A stretch of 64,000 bases of DNA, from assembly GCA_958450365.1 (NCBI GenBank), contig CAUEEP010000727.1:2175501-2239500 (forward strand), read 5' to 3'. The notes under the pieces were generated by a model. It saw only the letters and a program-made list of their open reading frames with translations. It did not search any database and was not told the DNA's origin. The stretch comes from Mesorhabditis belari. Lineage: Eukaryota > Nematoda > Chromadorea > Rhabditida > Rhabditidae. This document shows positions 1 through 10,470 of the stretch, piece by piece. Both the position numbers and the translations under genes were made by a program. Position 1 is the stretch's first letter. Every line of letters starts with the position of its first letter.

Positions 1-732
1 TCAGCTACCCAGAGGTATTATTTTCAGATTATTAAGCTTAAATTAGTAAAGTTTCATCTCAGTTTTAATATTTTCTTTTTAGAAGAGCCTTTCACACCAT
101 ATCAGTGCCGACCGATCTACGATCTTCCCGATGTATTTGTTTTTGTGTTATCGTCAAAAATATAATTTTTTAGATGGCGACAGTTCACTATGTTTCGAAC
201 ATCGGGAAACCTAACGGATATCCTCAAAAGATGCCAAAAAATAATCTGGTTGCGTTCCCTGCAGTAAGTGCTTTTTCTCTCTTTAAAATTTGCCCATTCT
301 AATCTAAACATTTTGCTTTAAAATCTTCTGGTTTAAAGTTGTTAAATCAATCTAACAGTAGACATTATTGTCTTAAAATCTTGGACTAATAACGACTTTT
401 TAGGAGACGGGAATGCTGGTGGAATTAGAGAAAATGGCGCAAGCCCCAAACCATGATGGATACAATCAAAAGCCGTATTCACCGTATGATTACATGAAAA
501 GCGAATCGTTTGACACACTGCCGCAGAGAGCACCACAACCAGCACTCATTCTTCGAGCACCGTCCAAGGTTATTTTTAACAAAAATATTTAGTTTTATTT
601 AATTTAGCTAGTTAACAAAAGCTCTGTGCTTTCCTAGTACAAAATAAGCCAGACAACAATTATTTTGTTGAAAAGCAATGGTTTTTCTATTTTCAGGAAT
701 ACAATGTTGCGACCAAAAAAGCCACGAAATGA
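1..732 (+). CDS. 3' end of an unrecognised multi-exon protein
   Basis: Five exons read through with matching phases: 1-14, 83-132, 174-263, 404-568 and 697-732 (TGA stop). Each is bounded by GT and AG, and the acceptors are TTTTTAG, TTTTTAG, TTTTTAG and TTTTCAG. The predicted C-terminal ~115 residues are polar, with many Pro, Tyr and Gln, and contain PYSPYDYMKSESFD and end in ATKKATK. No membrane segment or catalytic motif is visible. The start lies upstream of the window. I do not recognise the family. Confidence rests on the continuous frame across four introns. Confidence 0.6.
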
Positions 733-902
733 TTCAAAGCCTATGTTTATTTAATTTCTTGTGGTTTTGTGTAATAAATTTGCCTAGAATAAACGTTTTT
801 ATTTGCTTTTGCTTTGATGAACATTGGCAAGAAGAGTTGAGCCTGAAAATTCTGGGTTACTCAATATTATTCTCTAGTCTGGGTTATTCAATACCCGTCG
901 AG

Positions 903-1052
903 TCACTCATTGAGTGTCCAAGGCTTATAATAACCCAACTTTTTGGGACAACTTTTGCCTTAAATTTGGCTGTAGTCCTCTACAAAACTCGGAGGACAGT
1001 AAGTTTTGTTTCAAAGTTGGGTTATTATAAGCCTTGGACTCTCAATGAGTGG
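903..1052. repeat. Inverted repeat, ~34-bp arms
   Basis: The arm at 903-936 (cactcattgagtgtccaagg...) is the reverse complement of 1019-1052. A ~80-bp loop separates them. It sits just left of the dispersed repeat unit that starts near 1060 and may be its terminus. Confidence 0.6.
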
Positions 1053-1059
1053 CTTCTAC

Positions 1060-2270
1060 TCATTTTCTTCTTCGTTTTACTGTCTGCACAGTGGCAAGCT
1101 GCGGAAGTTCAAGAGTCTCGTTGTCGCAAATGGAGCGGTCAACTCGTGACTTGAAGAGAATACCGTGCACACTTAAGTTACGGAAGCTTTTGAACTGGCC
1201 AAACAAATTGGAAAGTGAGAAAATTTGAAAAGAGATTGAGTTGAGAACAAATTTTGCGACAAAACAATCAAGAAATTTTGACTTTACTTTTGCTATTGAG
1301 CATTCATTACATAAAAAAGACAATTTTCTGAATGTTTTTTTGTGATCAAGGCAAGCAGCTTCACAATCAACTCGATTGTTGAATGCTTTTTACTAGTCTT
1401 TTGAGTTTTTAGAATTGAATTGGTTTGGTTTAGATTGAAAGTTTGGTTTGGTTTGCTTTGGTTTGGTTTCGTTTGCTTTGATTTTTCTCATTTAAGCGCT
1501 TTTTAAATGCGTTGTATAAGTCGAATCGGAAAATTTTTGATAAATTGGTCCAGACTATCGGTCTAAATGGGCGAAATGTTTACCAGAAATGTTTTTTATA
1601 TTTTTTAAAGTGAATCATTTATTCTGCATTTCGTCGCAAGACCAAAAAAATAAAAAAAAACTGCAAAAAGCATCTGCTTACGCCAAGGCTTCAACTCTAA
1701 TCTATTTATCTAATTGATGACTAATTTTCGATTTCGAAAACATTCGCTTTTTTTTCGTTGTAATTTATTTAAAGCATTCTCTGAGGTAATATTCGACTTT
1801 TTTCGATTGACGTCAGCAATTTACAAAGGGCTTTTTCTAGGTAATTACTGAGTAATGAGACGATTTTTTACAGTTTTGCTTGTCGTGAAAATCATTCTTC
1901 TCTCATTCATTTGCTTGGGTAAATCTTATTTGATTTATAAAAATTACCAATCACAAAAGCGGCAAAAACTATTCGAGGAAGATATTTAACGTTTGTTTGT
2001 TTTTTGTTTTCTTTTTGTAAATTATTGTTTAAATCGCATAATAGAGCTTTCTTTTTATTAGATTCATTAATAAATATCGGAAATAAACGAAATGATTCGA
2101 GTTTTCAAACATGAACATTTACATAAAAATATCTGATGTGATGAATGATGAACAGAACTGAAAAAAGGCAAAGTTTTTCAATTTCAGCATTGAAATCTTG
2201 AATAGTTCTTCAAAAAGGACAAAAATTAATAAAGAAAACCCCAAAGAATGTTCAAAAAACAAATAATAAA
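1060..2270. repeat. Dispersed repeat unit, copy 1
   Basis: Segments of this stretch recur in inverted orientation between 22345 and 24530. For example 1345-1815 matches 23345-23800, 1990-2270 matches 22345-22625, and 1060-1340 matches 24180-24530. A third partial copy lies at 26516-26830. Relative to copy 2, this copy lacks ~440 bp between the GACGTCA motif and the tract AATTTACAAAGGGC. No transposase is visible, so its mode of spread is unknown. Confidence 0.75.
1855..1989 (+). CDS. Repeat-borne 44-residue membrane micro-ORF, copy 1
   Basis: The ATG at 1855 opens a 44-codon frame. It has one strongly hydrophobic segment (about residues 4-21, TVLLVVKIILLSFICLG) followed by a basic, polar tail ending KLFEEDI. 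The same frame is open in the copy at 22630-22767 on the - strand (45 codons, tail KLFEENI). In the copy at 26734-26820 it is cut by TAG. Differences between copies 1 and 2 mostly keep the hydrophobic and basic pattern. A promoter is not evident and expression is unknown. It could be a fortuitous ORF inside a repeat. Confidence 0.3.
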   Translation: MRRFFTVLLVVKIILLSFICLGKSYLIYKNYQSQKRQKLFEEDI

Positions 2271-2374
2271 AACAAAAATGCTAATCGGATTCATAGATGC
2301 AAAGAAAATATTACTAATTTAAATGAAACATTTTCTACACGAAAAAGATTTAATAATTTAAGAGTTTACTTAAC

Positions 2375-2695
2375 TCAAATCCGTTCTTCCCTTTCTTTTT
2401 CCTTTTGCTGACCTTTATTTTCTTTACTAGATCCTAATAAGAAAAAGATTCCAAACACCAAAAGACCTCCAGCAGCAACATAAGCAAGCCTCTCATTGCG
2501 GGCTGTAACCATGTCGCGATACTCGAGAACGTCTGTCACCTCAACACAATCAGCCAAATTTGGATTCCTCTCATTTGGATGTTTGCGTCTTTCACGGATC
2601 CAGCAAGGGGTCGAAGTTGAAAGGAATGGCTGTAAATCGTTTGGCTGTTTGGTTGCTAAATCGATTTTTTTGTTACTATAAGTCATAGAGGAATG
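2375..2695 (-). CDS. Single-pass membrane ORF, possibly last exon of the LRAT-like gene
   Basis: A 103-codon frame starts at ATG 2686 and stops at 2375-2377. Its N-terminal part is polar with many Arg/Asn, then a hydrophobic helix at about residues 68-84 (LAYVAAGGLLVFGIFFL), then a Lys/Glu-rich tail. An acceptor (ATTAATAG) at 2696-2697 would bring in HSS before the Met in phase 0. That phase matches a possible donor (GCA/GTGGGT) at 2914-2919 inside the last LRAT-like exon. Joined this way the protein would gain a C-terminal anchor, as LRAT and HRASLS proteins have. Otherwise it is a separate small gene. Confidence 0.5.
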   Translation of the reverse strand, partial: HSSMTYSNKKIDLATKQPNDLQPFLSTSTPCWIRERRKHPNERNPNLADCVEVTDVLEYRDMVTARNERLAYVAAGGLLVFGIFFLLGSSKENKGQQKEKEREERI

Positions 2696-2895
2696 CTATT
2701 AATGTGGAGAAGACGAATTCAGCTTGGGCTGGACCGAACAGAATTTTAGATAGGGTAGACCGATCTGGACCCTGTTTGACCAGGTTTTAACCAGATCCTA
2801 CCTCTTAGACATGGATTAATCGGTCGAAGCCGGTGAAAAAAAAACAAAGTAAATGCTCACTTTTTTTGCAATAGCTTGCCAAAAATCCATGTCTA

Positions 2896-4207
2896 CTATT
2901 TACAAGTAGCAACACCCACTGCATTAATAGCATAATCCAAATGTGAAGCGTTTTTCTGTTCAGAAAGGTACATTCCATTTCTGCACCATTTCGCAAAACA
3001 CTCGCAATTATCGGAAATCACATTATAGTTACCGAGCATTTCACCGATCTAAAAAACAAAATTTGCGGCAATTAATGAATGTTACCTTTTCAATAATATT
3101 TTAACAAATTACTTGGCTCTCGGCCCGTCGAACTATTTCATCTTCCGAGTGTGGTCGATGTTTTTTATCGAACTCGTTATTAATTCGAAGCTGTGATTTC
3201 CCGGCCACTTCTGACAACTTGTCTCTGCAGATCTAAAATTGCAAGATTGTTTAAAAGTAAAGTATAAAGGTGTCAACAAAATAGACAAACAATTCACCTT
3301 GGCGTTTTTCTTATTCTGCGGTTCGCCAGAGAAATGAATGACTTCACCACCGCCCACATACACTGCCCAATGCTAAAACAGCTTATTTCAATATTAGACC
3401 GTAAAACTTCAAAAAACAATACTTTATATTGATATATATATATATATATGTTGTGTTCGATTTAGATTTCCGTCCGATTTAGATTGAACTTATCGCGGAC
3501 GTCCGATTTAGATTACAGTCTATATCGGACGTCCGATTTAGATTCAATCTAAATCTTATATAGATTGAACAATAATATAAACATGCTTAATATATGTTCT
3601 TAAGCGTTTTCTGTAGTTTTCTGCATTTTTCAAAGGTCTTTTATTGATTACAGTCTATATCGGACGTCCGATACAGATCGAACAATAATAAACGTGCTTA
3701 ATATATGTTCTTAAGCGTTTTCTGTAGTTTAAGCCTACAATTTGATGGTTGAAACGCTCCACAATCATCGTGAAAACTGCGAGAAACCAAAACTACCACA
3801 AAACTACCACGAAAACAACTTGCTGAAAAGATTTGCGCTCGTGATTGAACAAAAGGGAGCGCAGCTTTATCAAGGTAAGTAACTATAACTTTATTTCATT
3901 TTTTGCGTGTTCCATTAGGCCATAAACATTACTTATAAACAAATATTAAGCATGTTTATATTATTGTTCAATCTAGATAAGATTTAGATTGAATCTAAAT
4001 CGGACGTCCAATATAGACTGTAATCTAAATCGGACGTCCGCGATAAGTTCAATCTAAATCGGACGGAAATCTAAATCGGACACAACATATATATAACTCT
4101 ACCTGATAAAGGTTTCGAGAGAATTCGAGTAAATCACCGGGAATCGGTTCACTAATGATGAATTCCTCGTAGGCGAGCCAAGCCGTGACCAAACCACAGT
4201 GTTTCAT
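2896..4207 (-). CDS. LRAT/NlpC-P60 fold acyltransferase-like protein
   Basis: Four exons on the - strand: 4103-4207, 3298-3372, 3113-3232 and 2896-3048 (stop at 2896-2898). All introns are phase 0 and the product is 150 residues. The LRAT-domain signature is clear. PGDLLEFSRNLYQ (residues 24-36) runs into HWAVYVGGGEVIHFSG, giving the two family histidines at residues 36 and 48, and NVISDNCE supplies the nucleophile Cys near residue 115. LRAT and HRASLS relatives transfer acyl chains or act as phospholipases on membranes; substrate here cannot be inferred. The usual NCEHF motif reads NCECF. Intron 1 holds the palindromic element at 3432-4095. An upstream coding exon is possible because an acceptor (TTGATAG) lies just before this ATG. 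Confidence 0.85.
3432..4095. mobile_element. Palindromic MITE with CGGACGTCCG boxes
   Basis: Two long arms are reverse complements. The left begins after a TA run with TTGTGTTCGATTTAGATT at about 3451 and the right ends with the same sequence inverted at about 4086. Each arm has GGACGTCC palindromes spaced by GATTTAGATT tracts. It lies entirely in intron 1 of the LRAT-like gene. Partial relatives occur at 24000-24110 and 26180-26460. No coding capacity is seen. Confidence 0.8.
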
Positions 4208-4211
4208 TTCT

Positions 4212-5264
4212 ATCAAAAATTATATTATAAAGGTGAGAGATTTAAACAAAAGAATTTAATGTTTGAAATCGGTATCCGGTTATATTCCCAAAAATTGAGT
4301 GAAATACGAGTTTTCTTTGTTTTATGAATACAAATACATAGAATTAAAATGCAATTTTCGAAAAGTATTGTAATTATTATGAAAAATATTCAATCTATTA
4401 ACTAAATAACTGATCAAATTCTATTTAAATGACTGAATAAAAGAATGTATGGAAAGGAAATAAAAGATGCAAAAAAATGCAAAAAGATTATGTGTCATCG
4501 CCGTTCGAGATAACGTTTTTGAAAGCAAAGGCTTTAAAAAAAATTGATTCCTAGAAAAAGTTTAGTTTTATGCAAACATTTTCTAAGGAAATTCACAAAA
4601 ATTGCCATGGGTTTTTGGAGAAAAAGTGAAGAAATTACAAATTTGAGGTTGTCATGAGAGACCGTTGCCTCTACTTTTATCTTTCCGGCTGCTAGCTATC
4701 GAGTAAGACAGCTTTCCTAGATGTCGATGAAACACTCGATTTCCGAACCAACGCCGTAACGAGGTCGGCATTTTGGAGGACACAAAATCATTACCTCCTG
4801 CCAGTTAACATTGCTGATCCTATTCTTGTGATTATTTTTTAAATTTCCAAGGGAACAGTCGTCTGTTTCTCTTCCGTTGCTCTTTCCCCTTCACGAGCCT
4901 GCCTGCCTGCTCAACTTCATTCATATTTGCCCCTACGATTGATATACAAAGATTTTTGCTTTGCGACACTGCTGTTATCAATTTTTCGTGTTATCTTCCA
5001 TGTTTCTCTCAAGGAAAGCATCTTAAAATGGTCAAGTTCTCGTAATTTTACATCTAAAAAGTTGTAAAGTCAATTTTACACGATGCCAGTCCATCTTCTG
5101 AATCAATTCGAACGTCTAATGGAAATTTGCAAGACTTTTGGAAGAAAAAAAGAGCTTTGAGAGCTTACGAGCAATAGCTTTGATTACACATGCATCATAA
5201 CGGTTTCAACTTGGAGATATGGAAAATTAGCGTTTATTCATTAAGGCAACAGTTTGATAATTGG
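4212..5264. other. Stretch without a supported gene
   Basis: AT-rich DNA between the LRAT-like gene and the tail-anchored gene. A 39-codon - strand frame at about 4640-4770 has no convincing splice partners. It could hold a 5' exon or promoter of the LRAT-like gene, but nothing decisive is visible. Confidence 0.4.
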
Positions 5265-7564
5265 TTAGAAACGGAAAATCAAGAAGAAGACCATCAGAAT
5301 AAGAATGGCCACTCCCAGACTCTTTGTTTCTTCGACTTTTGCTCGAAGAATTTCGACCTAAATTTTCTGACACTTCAAAGCTATTGGTACTTTTTACTTT
5401 TTTGTTCAAAGTGTCGATATCGTTGCGAAGTTCCTGAAATCAATTGTGTAAAAGTTTAATACTTAATAGAGAGCTTTTTGTTTTAAAAGAGAAACCCAAA
5501 CACAAAGTAAGCAGAGGTTACACTTTTTTACATCTTTTTTATCATTTTTATTCAAGTTAACAATGAAATTTCGATAAATTAAGGTTTAAATTAGGTTCAC
5601 GACTATGTCTTGAGTAGAGTGTGTTCTTTTTTGCCTTTTTAATGTAATGCCTTTTTTAAAACGCACGCTTAAGAAAAATCACCGTACTTTTAACGAAAAT
5701 TATTGTAAAAAAATTGGCGCGAAAATCACGAGCACTGACTTATATACGCTTTCTTTTAAAGATATTCAACCGTTAAACTGATTTGGTGGCAAATTCCTTT
5801 CAAATGTAAAGATATTCAATTTACTCGGCGTGTAAAGAGGATTACTCGTAGTTATTCGACGAAAAACGCTGATTAATCGAGTAAAGATTACTCATGCAAA
5901 TTCTACTCGAGTAATTACTTACTCGTAGCCGTCGTAGCCGACCGGATAGGAGTCTTGTCTCCTAGTCGGTGGGTTAAGGGTTCGATCCCCGGCGGCTAGA
6001 AAGATTGCTTCTTTTTCCCATTATTATGGGTTTTTTCTTAACAACATTTGGGTAATAGGAGTAATTAGGGGTAAAAATTTCCTCCTTTATATTATAATTC
6101 ATTATTCGTGTTGAATAAATATACTTATACTTATATTACTCACGAGGAACACACTCTAGTCTTGAGGTCCTAATTTCACTTTTCGTTTTACTAATAAAGA
6201 AATAATCGTAAGCAATTGATATAAAGTTTTTTTTACTAGAAAAACTTATTTTATTTTGGGCTTGATTTACGTAGAAACTGGTTTTATTTACTATTTTATT
6301 TTTAAAAAGTAATTGTGTTGAAGAAAGATGTCTTTTTCTAATGAAACAAACCTTAACCCATTCGAAACCGCAGCGTTTTTTCTTTTTTTTCGTCTACGGA
6401 CCAAGCCCTTTTTTGACATTTTTGACTCCGAAGCAGTTTATTTATGGTTGGAAAGATGTAAGAGAGTCTCCTACACCATTTATTTTTGATGAAGAACGAT
6501 TTGGATTTGACTTCAGTACTTTTCAAGATCCTATCGATTATTGTTCTTATTTTATCGACGACAATATTTTAGTAGGCGAATCTAATAAACATGGAAAAAG
6601 GAAAACAAACTGGCAGGATTTCGATGCAAAATCTTTCGAGCTCTTCCTGGCTTCAAATGGGAACCGTCAAATTACCGAGGATTCGTGACTACTGGAGTAG
6701 CAGGCCTGGATTAGGAGGATTTTCCCACATTTCCCACATTATGTCAAGAGCAAAATTTGAATCTATTCTTCGCAACCTGCGTTTTTGTGATAAGGAACTG
6801 GATCCTGCAGGAGATCGGCTTTATAAGATTAGAGCTATTATGGAACATTTCAATGCAAAACCAGAGACTGCATTGATTCCGGGTAAATATGAAACATCTT
6901 TTTTGCCCACGTAATTTGTAGATCTGCTACAGTTGGAATATACATGTAATGCTGAAAAACAGCAAAAAAAAAAGCAATTAATTGAATGAAAATAGCTCAA
7001 TTAGCGCTGCAGCGGTCCGTTCCTGAGTTTTTGTTGCAGCGATTATTCGCTACAGAAGTTTCGAATGGGTTAAACGACTTGCTTATTCTCTTATTTGTAA
7101 AAGGAAAAGTGAAATTAGGACTCGAAGACAGTACTCAAACTAATAATTTGAATTATGTACAAATATATTAAATAAACTAGTTTTTATATAAACTTTTCAC
7201 CTTTTCGCACAAAAGATGTTCATGAGAAATGTGCGAAATTTCTGCGTTTGGAGCTTCGACGTTCAATGGCTTTTCGAACGTTTCTTCCTTTTCTTTTTTC
7301 ACAGAAATGTTGAGTGGAAAATTATCGTTGGAAGTTTCGACGTTCAATTGCTGTTCCAACGTTTTTTGTTGACCCGAGACAACTTGATGATTATGATCTG
7401 GATCTCGATAGATAGATAAACTTTAGCTTTAGCTGGTTTTTTCAAAATCTTATGCTTAACTTTTTGTTTCTTTACGGACCTGTTTCCTTTTTCTCTTGTT
7501 TTGTTGAGGCTCTGAGCTTGTCAGTGATCAGCGGTCGTTCAAGAGGCATTGACGAGTAAGGATA
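5265..7564 (-). CDS. Tail-anchored coiled-coil protein, 5' end not found
   Basis: Four exons on the - strand join in frame: 7480-7564, 7201-7403, 5398-5433 and 5265-5357 (TAA at 5265-5267). The 140 visible residues start YPYSSMPLERPL. They continue through a polar stretch with a twice-repeated LNVE motif, then a heptad-like helix (ELRNDIDTLNKK/VEILRAKVEE). They end in a hydrophobic anchor (LGVAILILMVFFLIF) only two residues from the C-terminus. That layout is typical of tail-anchored ER or vesicle proteins. The last intron is 40 nt. The intron 5434-7200 (1.77 kb) carries a MITE with tRNA-like core and a piggyBac relic. The acceptor before 7564 (TTTACAG) shows more exons upstream. Family not recognised. 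Confidence 0.65.
5608..6170. mobile_element. MITE-like element containing a tRNA-like core
   Basis: Terminal inverted repeats of ~19 bp flank it: CTTGAGTAGAGTGTGTTC at 5610 and its inverse (GAACACACTCTAGTCTTGAG) at 6150. The interior holds a tRNA-like block at 5928-5999, followed by a T-rich stretch and an AATAAATATACTTATACTTATA tail. It may be a SINE captured between inverted repeats. Confidence 0.5.
5928..5999 (+). tRNA. tRNA-like sequence (SINE head or tRNA pseudogene)
   Basis: An A box-like TAGCCGACCGG (5935-5945) and a B box-like GGTTCGATCCC (5979-5989) have canonical spacing. GCCGTCG at 5928 can pair with CGGCGGC at 5990, but the T-arm and anticodon loop then do not fold properly (8-nt loop). 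It is therefore better read as tRNA-derived than as a functional tRNA. Confidence 0.45.
6440..6895 (+). pseudogene. piggyBac-like transposase fragment (broken)
   Basis: Two overlapping frames carry consecutive pieces of a PGBD/DDE_Tnp_1_7 N-terminal region. The first (about 6500-6660) has DDNILVGESNKHG. The second, after a frame change near 6660, has LPRIRDYWSSRPGLGG, MSRAKFESILRNLRF and GDRLYKIRAIMEHF. These order as in piggyBac transposases. The catalytic aspartates downstream are absent, so it is a truncated relic. It lies in an intron of the tail-anchored gene, on the opposite strand. Confidence 0.75.
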
Positions 7565-7815
7565 CTGTAAATAAAAAAGACAAATTCAAAATACAGCCTT
7601 CAAAAAAATTAGATAAAGGCACATCGCTAGAATTGGGTTTCTATTGAAAATGTTGATATTTACGGATTGCAAGCCGACATATCAGTCGACTCGTGATTAA
7701 AGGATTGTGCTTACAATGTTATATTTGATCAAAATCTACAAGAATTTAGCAGGAAAAAGCAGGAAAAAAGACAATTTGTTATTAATTATATTACAGTTGA
7801 ACATATTTAGATTAT

Positions 7816-8365
7816 TTGGATGGCTTTTTAGATCATTTAGATCGTTTGGGTCATTTCGATCCTTTGGATCATTTAGATCGTTTGGATCGTTTGGATCATT
7901 TAGATCGTTTGGATCATCGTTTGGATCATTTAGATCGTTTGGATCATCTAGATCGTTTGGATCATCGTTTGGATCATTTAGATCGTTTGGATCATCTAGA
8001 TCGTTTGGACACGTTTGGACATTAGACGTTTGGACACTAGATCGTTTGGATCATCGTTTGGATCATTTAGATCGTTTGGATCATCTAGATCGTTTGGATC
8101 ATCGTTTGGATCATTTAGATCGTTTGGATCATTTAGATCGTTTGGATCATCTAGATCGTTTGGATCATCGTTTGGATCATTTAGATCGTTTGGATCGTTT
8201 GGATCATTTAGATCGTTTGGATCGTTTGGATCATTTAGATCGTTTGGATCATCGTTTGGATCATTTAGATCGTTTGGATCATTTCGATCGTTTGGATCAT
8301 TTAGATCCCTCCTTTTTTAGATCATTTAGATCATTTGGATGGTTTTTTAGATCATTTAGATGGCT
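7816..8365. repeat. Tandem repeat block built on gatcgtttggatcattta
   Basis: About 550 bp of nested short repeats combine GATCGTTTGGATCATTTA, GATCATCGTTTG and GATCATCTA units. All three + frames stay open because the array lacks stops, so the predicted RSFGS/LDRLDH peptides are a by-product. It lies immediately upstream of the first visible exon of the - strand tail-anchored gene, probably in its intron. Confidence 0.85.
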
Positions 8366-8370
8366 TTAAA

Positions 8371-9105
8371 AGCTCGTGATACCAAAAAAACAAACCATTT
8401 CATGAATTTGAGAAGACATCGTACAATAGCCTTGAAAAGCAGAAAGCAGAAAAGATTTTTTCAATTTAACAAAGAATCGTCAAAAAAACTAGCGACTCTT
8501 TTCTTTTAATTGACTTTAAAATAAAGCCAAGTCATTGATACGATTTTTATGCTCTGAATCATAAAGAAAATCGAGTCGAATAGAGAAAACAAACAAATCG
8601 AAGTGATTTTGGGTCCAATTTTTTTAAGCGTCTATCATTGATCTCCACTTGTAAAGCTTTTGCTGAGTAAATGAATAGAAAAACTTTGTCCAACACTTTT
8701 CAACTAAAGTCTTACTAACGAAAAAACATTGTTTTCTTTTGTTCAATTTTTATTTACAAATGACTTTTGAGAAAAGGAAACAATTGATACAATTGATACA
8801 ATGATTGATTGATATTGATGCAATGTTATATGCGGTTATGATTATCTGATTCGCTTCTATTCGCCGCCTGAATAAAGCATATATATATATATAATACTTT
8901 GATTTCGAGATTCGTTTCCACAAAAAAAGCTAACTAGGCGCAGATTTTCATAAAAAAAAATCCTTTTCATTGATCTGTCATTGCTTTTTTTAAAAAAATC
9001 GATTTGAAAAATCAAAATCAAAATTGAGCACAAAAAAAAAGTTTTGCCGAAAAATGCTGTGTTTTTTTGTTCAATGCAAATTTAGCAGTCAGTTTTTTAC
9101 AAGTA
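8371..9105. other. No gene seen; short dispersed repeat at 8818-8893
   Basis: AT-rich DNA. The ~76 bp at 8818-8893 (GTTATATGCGGTTATGATTA ... AATAAAGCATATATAT) recurs at 17518-17590 behind a long poly-T run. That suggests a retroposon tail. Confidence 0.5.
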
Positions 9106-9676
9106 TTGGGTTGTCCAGTTATGAATGCGCGTTTTTACTATTTTGTAAATTTCTCAAGATATCGAACAGATATGAGTGTTATATATCATTCGAAAGCTGA
9201 ACATCTCCTCTACATTTTGATATAAAAAGCTTTGGAATTTGTTCAGTTTTTGGGCAAATTGACTGCACAAAGGGAGAGGTCGTTTTCGAAAAAACCCATT
9301 CCAGCTTAGCTATTCCTCAAGTTTTATGGTGTAAAATAGCCGCCCAGAAAAGAAAAGAAAAGTAAAGATGCTCTGAAATGGTTATATTTTAAAAAAAGTT
9401 GTATTGATATATCTATTGGCCAAACATCAAACGGTTAACTCAATTTGAGCGGAGCCAAAACTTGATCCAAAGGCACCCTTCCATTTTTTGGCCACCTCTT
9501 CTTCTGTGCAGTCAGTTGTGCCCAAAAGCTGGACAAATTCAAAAGCTTTTTATTTCAAAATGTAGAGGAGATCTTCAGCTTTCGAATAATACTCATATAT
9601 ATCTTTTTCTTGATTTCAGTATCTTGAGAAATTTACAAAATAGTAAAAAACGCGCATTCATAACTGGACAACCCAA
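9106..9676. mobile_element. MITE, ttgggttgtccag family, copy 1
   Basis: 571 bp flanked by TA. The termini are TTGGGTTGTCCAGTTATGAA and its inverse, extending into long inverted arms (TGCGCGTTTTTACTATTTTG). It is near-identical to 48523-49095. TA target duplication and the termini suit a Tc1/mariner-mobilised MITE. Confidence 0.85.
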
Positions 9677-10470
9677 TAATAATCATTGTTTTGCCGTCAA
9701 AATTGTTTAAGAGAATGTAATTTGTACTTTTTCAAAGTTTACTTGACTTTCTACCAACACAAATGCACTTTGAAAACATGAAAAACATGCATGGAAGCAG
9801 AGATTATCATACGCTGTTGTCGGGTTATTAAAAGTGTATAACAAAAAAAAGAATTTGATAATTTAAATGTTTAAACGATCAAGAAAAAAAGTAAAATTAA
9901 GTTTTAAACAAAGTTTTAAACAAAAAAAGGAAAAAAAACAAGAACAAAAGATAAATTGTTTCTGTGAATGTGCACTAGATAAAAGACTTATTTGATTATA
10001 AGGTGATTTAATTGCAGCACTACGGTAACTAGTGCATTTTAGTAAGTTTTTTGTGTGTACTGGACTAGAAATTTTAGCTTTTGCTGATGTGTGTGTTTAT
10101 ATCTTTACATGTAAACAAGATTTTAATGGTTAAATAGTTTGTATAAGCAAAAATGTATGCTCCATACAAGAGATACGTTTCATAAGTCCAGCTAAAACAT
10201 ACGATTCTTCAGTATTTCTTAAGAGAGACTTTGAAATTAGAAAAAAAAGGCACTTTCTGGTCATAAATATTACAATATTTATCGTTTTTTATTGAGAATC
10301 TATTAATCAATTTTGTCTTTTGTCTTTTGAATCGAAATGAATAAGTAGATAGGCATATTTGAACCTTTTAAAAATGCTATTGAGCCCAAGTCATCAATGT
10401 TTATGTACTAGAACTTGAGATTAGTTTTTTTAAAATTTCTTTCTTCAGAGCAGCTCTGCTATACAGGGTG
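9677..10470. other. Stretch without a supported gene
   Basis: AT-rich, with no frame supported by splice sites and no clear repeat structure. The missing 5' exons of the tail-anchored gene could lie here or further right, but I cannot identify them. Confidence 0.3.

Noticed and set aside
5928..5999. Functional tRNA
   Set aside because: Box A and B are good, but the anticodon loop has eight bases and the acceptor pairing conflicts with the T-arm.
7707..8369. Long + strand frames encoding RSFGS/LDRLDH repeats
   Set aside because: All three frames are open only because the tandem array lacks stop trinucleotides; no splice or start context supports a protein.
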